DNA of 20,191 nucleotides, from the IMG/VR virus record IMGVR_UViG_3300032401_000107, positions 1 to 20,191 of that record, one strand, 5' to 3'. Source of the stretch: a virus. The position numbers and the translations under genes were made by a program. Shown here piece by piece: positions 15,972 to 20,191 of the stretch. How positions within the stretch are numbered: the first letter of the stretch is position 1; each line of letters begins with the position of its first letter. The notes beneath the pieces were generated by a model. The model had not been told where the DNA came from. It searched no databases and saw only the letters and a list, made by a program, of their open reading frames with translations.

Positions 15972-16030
15972 AAAAGGGGATAGGGCGAGAACCCAAAAAG
16001 ACAGTTTTCTCGAATTGTCCTTCCCCTTTT
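15972..16030 (+). ncRNA. Structured RNA element E2 (three-way junction) after the capsid gene
   Basis: Begins 14 nt after the capsid stop. P1: AAAAGGGGA 15972-15980 with TCCCCTTTT 16022-16030. P2: GGG 15983-15985 with CCC 15992-15994. P3: GACAGTT 16000-16006 with AATTGTC 16013-16019, with one G-U pair. Joiners TA, AAAAA and CT match E1. Loop 2, CGAGAA (15986-15991), is perfectly complementary to loop 3, TTCTCG (16007-16012), so a kissing interaction or a competing hairpin is possible. It lies 20 nt before a GIY-YIG gene. Confidence 0.6.
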
Positions 16031-16049
16031 GTACTACGAGAGGTGCAAA

Positions 16050-16712
16050 ATGGAAGAAAATATATCAGGAATTTATTCTATAAAAAATATTTTAAACAAT
16101 AAAAGATATATTGGTCAAACAATAAATTTAGAAAAAAGAAAAATATGTCATTTTCATAATTTAAAAAATAACTCTCATTTTAATTTTAAATTACAAAGAG
16201 ATTTTAACGAATATGGAGAAAACAATTTTTTATTTGAAATTCTAATTTATTGTGAACCAAGCGGATTAACTGAATATGAGCAATCCTTTGTTAATTTTTA
16301 TAAATCGAATATATATAATATTCTTTTAGATTGTGTCAATAGTCAACAAGGAATAAAAATTTCAGAAGAAACAAGAAAAAAAATGAGCATATCCCATCTT
16401 GGAAAAAATAATCCCAGATACGGAAAACATCTTTCGGAGGAAACAAGAGAAAAAATTTCAAATAAAAAATCTAAAGAAAATAATCCCATGTTTGGAAAAA
16501 CAGGAAAAAATCATCCTAGGTTTGGAAAACACCATTCTGATGAAACAAAAGAAAAAATGTCAAATATAAAACTAGGAGAAAATAATCCCATGTTTGGGAG
16601 AAATCATTCCGATGAAACAAAGAAGAAAATGTCTGAAAATCATAGTGATTTTTCAGGAGAAAATCATCCTAATTTCGGAAAACATTATTCCAAAGAGCCA
16701 AAAGATAAATAA
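16050..16712 (+). CDS. GIY-YIG homing endonuclease with NUMOD3 repeats, 3' end decayed (HEG2)
   Basis: A 220-residue protein. I take ATG 16050, preceded by GAGAGGTG, over the in-frame TTG at 16029, which falls in the RNA hairpin. Nuclease residues: G7-I8-Y9, Y20-I21-G22, R30, E77 and N90. Residues 108-220 carry about six NUMOD3-like repeats (N-P-M-F-G-K, H-S-D-E-T-K-E-K-M-S), the DNA-binding part. The nuclease part is clearly paralogous to HEG3 (LTEYEQSFV versus LTRYEQFFV). At the end it reads YSKEPKDK-stop, where HEG3 continues DKISEAL; a tandem ATAA may have shifted the frame. Inserted after the capsid gene. Confidence 0.88.
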   Translation: MEENISGIYSIKNILNNKRYIGQTINLEKRKICHFHNLKNNSHFNFKLQRDFNEYGENNFLFEILIYCEPSGLTEYEQSFVNFYKSNIYNILLDCVNSQQGIKISEETRKKMSISHLGKNNPRYGKHLSEETREKISNKKSKENNPMFGKTGKNHPRFGKHHSDETKEKMSNIKLGENNPMFGRNHSDETKKKMSENHSDFSGENHPNFGKHYSKEPKDK

Positions 16713-16750
16713 AATATCTCATTAATATATATTAAAACCCGAGGAGAAAA

Positions 16751-17398
16751 ATGAATAAAAAACCATCTACACAGCTTTCAGCCGAGGAAAAAAAAGAACT
16801 CGAAGCCTTGAAAGCGAGACTAGCTGAATTGGAATCTACCCCTAATGTAGAAGAAACTGAAAAAGAAGAACGCAAAGAGGGTAAAAAAGATAAAGTTTTG
16901 CTAGATGATTATGTCCCTGTTGTAAGCCTTTTACCTTATAGATTAAATCTGTCAACTAAAGAAGGTGGACAAGGAGATATTAAGAAGTTTACTAAATTTG
17001 GGGAAGTGAAAAATATTCTCTATAAAGATTTAGTAGATATCATAGAGGTTAATCGTAGCTTTATGGAAGCAGGATATTTTTATATCCTAGACCCCGTTGT
17101 TATACGCCAGCATGGGCTGGATGAAGTTTACTCCAAAATATTAACAAAGGAAAAAATAGAAGAGATACTAAATAATGTAAACACAGAATATTGTATTGAC
17201 CTTTATAATTCAGCTAATGCTGACCAACAAAAGGTAATCGTACAATTGCTTGTCGAAAAAATGAAAACCGACCCCGATTCTGCAAATCTATATACGGTAG
17301 ATAGAATCTCTCGTTTATCGAAGGTTGATATCACGCAAAAAGCAGCAGATGAAAAGGCTTTGCAAGAAGAAGCAATTGCATTAAATCAACAAACCTAA
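16751..17398 (+). CDS. Hypothetical virion-associated protein, capsid-connector interval
   Basis: A 215-residue protein, GAGGAG before the ATG. Residues 8-45 form a highly charged Glu/Lys helix (L-S-A-E-E-K-K-E-L-E-A-L-K), likely a coiled coil, before a globular part with D-Y-V-P-V-V-S-L-L-P-Y-R-L near 53-65 and Y-F-Y-I-L-D-P-V-V-I-R. No family was recognised. The place between capsid and head-tail connector genes suggests a minor capsid or connector role. It ends 19 nt before the next gene. Confidence 0.6.
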   Translation: MNKKPSTQLSAEEKKELEALKARLAELESTPNVEETEKEERKEGKKDKVLLDDYVPVVSLLPYRLNLSTKEGGQGDIKKFTKFGEVKNILYKDLVDIIEVNRSFMEAGYFYILDPVVIRQHGLDEVYSKILTKEKIEEILNNVNTEYCIDLYNSANADQQKVIVQLLVEKMKTDPDSANLYTVDRISRLSKVDITQKAADEKALQEEAIALNQQT

Positions 17399-17417
17399 TA
17401 ACTAAAAAGGAGGTCAA

Positions 17418-17873
17418 ATGGGAACTTCGCTTAGTGAAATCTACGATTTGTTTATGCAAAACGTAACGGACTATAGACTAATCGACCTCTTTAACTCAAG
17501 TCAACCAGATTTTGAAAATTATCTAGAAGCATGGTTAATATATGCGATTACAGAGTTTGATATGTGCGACCAGAGTTTGATTTATGATGATAGCACAAAA
17601 ATTTTCTTAGTTGATTTGAGTGTAACAAATAAAGCTATATTAGCTAAACTAATGGTAAGATACTGGTTACAAAAAACAGTTAATGATGTTACTCAATTTA
17701 ATCTTCATGTTACTGATAGAGATTTTAAGGTAGCATCAGAAGCACAAAACTTAAGAGAAAAAGTAACATATTTAAATATAGTAAAAGAGGATTGTTCTCA
17801 ATTGCTTGTTAATTATGGTTATAAAAGAGTAGAGTGGACTGAATGGTATAATCAAGACTTTTCTGGAATATAA
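17418..17873 (+). CDS. Probable head-tail connector (adaptor-like) protein
   Basis: A 151-residue, mostly helical protein with AAGGAGG upstream of the ATG. Size, position after capsid and helical content (A-K-L-M-V-R-Y-W-L-Q-K, A-Q-N-L-R-E-K-V-T-Y-L) fit the adaptor proteins that extend the portal. It ends 12 nt before the next start. Sequence similarity to a named adaptor family was not recognised, so the role comes from context. Confidence 0.55.
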   Translation: MGTSLSEIYDLFMQNVTDYRLIDLFNSSQPDFENYLEAWLIYAITEFDMCDQSLIYDDSTKIFLVDLSVTNKAILAKLMVRYWLQKTVNDVTQFNLHVTDRDFKVASEAQNLREKVTYLNIVKEDCSQLLVNYGYKRVEWTEWYNQDFSGI

Positions 17874-17885
17874 GGGGGTGTAGAT

Positions 17886-19205
17886 ATGAGTTATACTTAT
17901 AAATATATCCCCTCTGCTATCATGGCAGGAGCAAAAAAAGGTACAAACCCGAAACAACAATATATCGATATATTTCAAAAGACACTTGATGAACAGTTTT
18001 ATAACTCTTCAGATTGGTGGACTATCAAAGAAGAAACTTATCTTGGCTCTAATATATATACAGACACAGATGTTCGTATATCACATGTTATCAATGCTGA
18101 AACAGGTTTAAAACTTGGAGACGATTGGAAAACTGTATTATTTCCAGATATAAGTCATACTCTAGATATAGGGAAACGTTATATTTTTGATAATAATGTT
18201 TGGATGATTATAAACATTGAAACGATAAAAAATATAGCAGCAACATGCACCATTCGAAGATGTAATAATACCCTAAGATGGATTGATGAAGCAACAGGTG
18301 CTTATTATGAAGAACCTTGTTGTATAGAATATTTGGTAAAAGAACCTAGAGATTATGCAACCCAAGGCTCTCCTTTTATGACTCCGGGGGGATATCTTCA
18401 TATAATTACCCAACTAAATCCTAGGACAGCCCTTATAAATGAGAACCAAAGATATCTTTTCGGTAACTCTTTGCATTGGGTTTGTTATAAAGTAACAGGT
18501 ACTGGTATAAATGATTTTACTAACACAGAAACTTATAATAATAATAGTGCTCAGATACTAACATTAGATATGGTCGCTAATTTTATTAATCAAGAAACAG
18601 ATGATGTTGTTAATGGAATCGCAGATGTTTATACAAATATATATCATATTAATCTAAGCAGTGGAAGCATAAGTGGCTCCGCTATGAGTACATACCAATT
18701 AACAAGTAATGTAACTTACAATGGTGATAGTGCTGTAAGACCTATGGAATGGGCAAGTTCTGATACTAAAATTGCTAGTGTTAGTGGGAGCGGTCTTGTT
18801 ACTTTAATTTCTAATGGAAACTGTATAATAACAACAGCTATAGTAAATAATTCTGCAAGTGCTTCTTGTTTAGTAACAGTTACCCCTACTCCTACAATAA
18901 ATAACGAAATACTAATTAGTCCGAATACAAACTATGTTCTGGAAGGAAGTAGTGAAACATATTCGGTTTATTTGTATCAAGATAATATACAAAAATCCGG
19001 TTCGTTTGTATTTACATGTAATGGTAGTAATGTTCCTTCTACTAATTATACATTTACACAAACAGATGGAAACCACTTTAAAATCTCAAATATTTTGAGA
19101 GACGTAAATTCTTACTTAACGGTAACGTGTACAACAGGTTCTGTAATTGCTCCAAAAGATTTTGTTATATATCTACGTGGCGCATGGCAATTTGACTCGA
19201 TTTGA
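17886..19205 (+). CDS. Head-closure-like protein with Big_2-type Ig domains
   Basis: A 439-residue protein, GGGGGTG before the ATG. Residues 1-235 are the core (SDWWTIKEETYLGSNIY, then L-F-P-D-I-S-H-T-L-D-I-G-K-R-Y), resembling in size and position head-completion or stopper proteins. Residues about 259-333 form a bacterial Ig-like domain of the Big_2 sort (W-A-S-S-D-T-K-I-A-S-V-S, then G-N-C-I-I-T-T-A), and 338-432 a second beta domain. Such Ig domains on virions often bind glycans or other surfaces weakly. It is the only complete gene here ending in TGA, and its 3' end abuts HEG3. No signal peptide or membrane segment. Confidence 0.6.
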   Translation: MSYTYKYIPSAIMAGAKKGTNPKQQYIDIFQKTLDEQFYNSSDWWTIKEETYLGSNIYTDTDVRISHVINAETGLKLGDDWKTVLFPDISHTLDIGKRYIFDNNVWMIINIETIKNIAATCTIRRCNNTLRWIDEATGAYYEEPCCIEYLVKEPRDYATQGSPFMTPGGYLHIITQLNPRTALINENQRYLFGNSLHWVCYKVTGTGINDFTNTETYNNNSAQILTLDMVANFINQETDDVVNGIADVYTNIYHINLSSGSISGSAMSTYQLTSNVTYNGDSAVRPMEWASSDTKIASVSGSGLVTLISNGNCIITTAIVNNSASASCLVTVTPTPTINNEILISPNTNYVLEGSSETYSVYLYQDNIQKSGSFVFTCNGSNVPSTNYTFTQTDGNHFKISNILRDVNSYLTVTCTTGSVIAPKDFVIYLRGAWQFDSI

Positions 19206-19239
19206 TAAAGATTATTTTTCAATAAAAAGGAAATCTAAT

Positions 19240-19824
19240 ATGAAATATAATTGCGGGATATATAAAATCGAAAACATAAACACTGGTAAATATTATATCG
19301 GGCAAAGTAGTGATTTATATATGAGAAAAATTATTCATTTTCGTTCTTTAGAAAATAATAAATCTTTTAATCAATATTTCCAAAGAGCATATAATAAATA
19401 CGGAAAAAACTCTTTTATTTTTTCTGTATTGTTATATTGTGAACCTTTCGAATTAACTCGCTATGAACAATTTTTTGTAGATAATGGAAAAAGAGAATTT
19501 CTTTATAATATACGAGAGTGTGTAAATAGCAATAAAGGAATAATTCGTTCTATAGAAACTAAAAATAAACTGAGTAATTCCCACAAAGGGGAAAAGAATT
19601 TTCTATTTGGAAAACATCGCTCTGATGAAACAAAAGAGAAAATATCGAAAAGTCACATTGGAAAAAAACATAAAAAAGAGTCTAAAGAAAAAATATCCAA
19701 AAATCACGCCGATGTATCAGGACCAAAAAATCCTAATTTTAAAAAATCGATGTCAAAAGAACAAAAAGATAAAATATCAGAAGCACTAAAGAAATATCAT
19801 AGTGCAAAAGATAAGGAGAAATAA
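19240..19824 (+). CDS. GIY-YIG homing endonuclease with NUMOD3 repeats (HEG3)
   Basis: A 194-residue protein. I choose ATG 19240, with AAAAAGG upstream, because the nuclease motif follows at once; the longer in-frame start at 19147 overlaps the previous gene. Residues G6-I7-Y8, Y19-I20-G21, R29, E76 and N90 complete the nuclease site. NUMOD3-like repeats follow (H-R-S-D-E-T-K-E-K-I-S, M-S-K-E-Q-K-D-K-I-S). It seems a paralogue of HEG2 with an intact end. There is no RNA element like E1 or E2 upstream. Its stop is 1 nt before the next ATG, whose AAGGAG lies inside HEG3. Confidence 0.88.
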   Translation: MKYNCGIYKIENINTGKYYIGQSSDLYMRKIIHFRSLENNKSFNQYFQRAYNKYGKNSFIFSVLLYCEPFELTRYEQFFVDNGKREFLYNIRECVNSNKGIIRSIETKNKLSNSHKGEKNFLFGKHRSDETKEKISKSHIGKKHKKESKEKISKNHADVSGPKNPNFKKSMSKEQKDKISEALKKYHSAKDKEK

Positions 19825-19825
19825 A

Positions 19826-20191
19826 ATGTTTCCAGATATATTTACACAAGACATTGGAAGTTATGCTTATAATGATTTCAAAGGTTTTAATCAAATATCC
19901 TACAATTGTATAAAATACTTGATGGATAATAATGATTCAGTTTGGAAATTATTAAAATATAGAACACCTGATGCTTGGAATATGGCTCCTTTAACCCAAA
20001 AAGAAAAAGCAGAATTGATATATGCGGGGCAACAAGATAGTTCTAAATATAATGTTTTTATGGATAGCAAGCAACCAGATGTTTTAATGGAAGAAACTAC
20101 TTTGTTGAGAATACAACCTTATTATGCAATGGGTATAAATAGAACAGTTGGTCTTATAGAAGTAAGTTTTGAAATATTTTCTCATTATAAG
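19826..20191 (+). CDS. Probable neck or tail-completion protein (3' end outside window)
   Basis: ATG at 19826 with AAGGAG upstream opens a frame through the right edge: 122 residues starting MFPDIFTQDIG, with no stop. Content is mixed helix and strand (Y-N-C-I-K-Y-L-M-D-N-N-D-S-V-W-K-L-L-K-Y). It follows connector-like genes, which supports a neck or tail-completion role, but no family was recognised. Incomplete, so length and domains are unknown. Confidence 0.6.
   Translation, partial: MFPDIFTQDIGSYAYNDFKGFNQISYNCIKYLMDNNDSVWKLLKYRTPDAWNMAPLTQKEKAELIYAGQQDSSKYNVFMDSKQPDVLMEETTLLRIQPYYAMGINRTVGLIEVSFEIFSHYK

Noticed and set aside
1-20191. tRNA genes, integrase or attachment sites.
   Set aside because: None could be supported by reading; no cloverleaf, recombinase motif or direct-repeat att site was found.

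Overview
The window is part of the genome of a tailed double-stranded DNA phage (Caudoviricetes) or a prophage. It holds a near-complete head and packaging module on the + strand. The strong A+T bias, the consistent purine-rich Shine-Dalgarno sequences (GGAGG type), the standard genetic code and the near-exclusive TAA stops (18 of 19 complete genes, one TGA, no TAG) suggest a low-GC Gram-positive host such as a Clostridia or Bacilli member. The host itself cannot be read from the sequence.

Layout. 1-4066: the end of a virion-surface or fibre module, made of a long Gln/Asn/Thr-rich repeat protein open at the left edge, a small BppU-N-like protein and a DNRLRE-type beta protein. 4067-5314: a gap with a tiny reading frame, then a cargo gene for an NAD-dependent nucleotide-sugar epimerase. 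5341-9261: a zinc-finger protein that is probably the small terminase subunit, then the large terminase gene split just before Walker B by a group IA intron carrying a LAGLIDADG endonuclease. 9262-15958: a structured RNA element and a GIY-YIG endonuclease, the portal, a ferritin with a complete ferroxidase centre, a small protein, a protease-scaffold fusion with a likely nested scaffold start, a decoration-like protein and the major capsid protein. 15959-20191: a second copy of the RNA element and a second GIY-YIG gene, head-tail connector genes, an Ig-domain head-closure-like protein, a third GIY-YIG gene and a connector gene cut by the right edge.

How it fits together. The structural genes look like one late transcription unit: all lie on one strand, most gaps are tiny, and there is no obvious intrinsic terminator. 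It supplies DNA packaging (TerS, TerL, portal), head assembly (scaffold, protease, capsid, decoration) and the neck. Four homing endonuclease genes have colonised the borders or interior of conserved genes. The strongest observations are (1) two related three-way-junction RNA elements, 57 and 59 nt, directly after the terminase and capsid stop codons and just upstream of GIY-YIG genes, with a compensatory stem and in one copy a 6-nt loop-loop complement; (2) a ferritin with all ferroxidase ligands between portal and protease; (3) the group IA intron, whose core P3-P9 can be traced base by base; and (4) a nested in-frame scaffold start. Function calls rest on motif reading and memory of families, with no database search.
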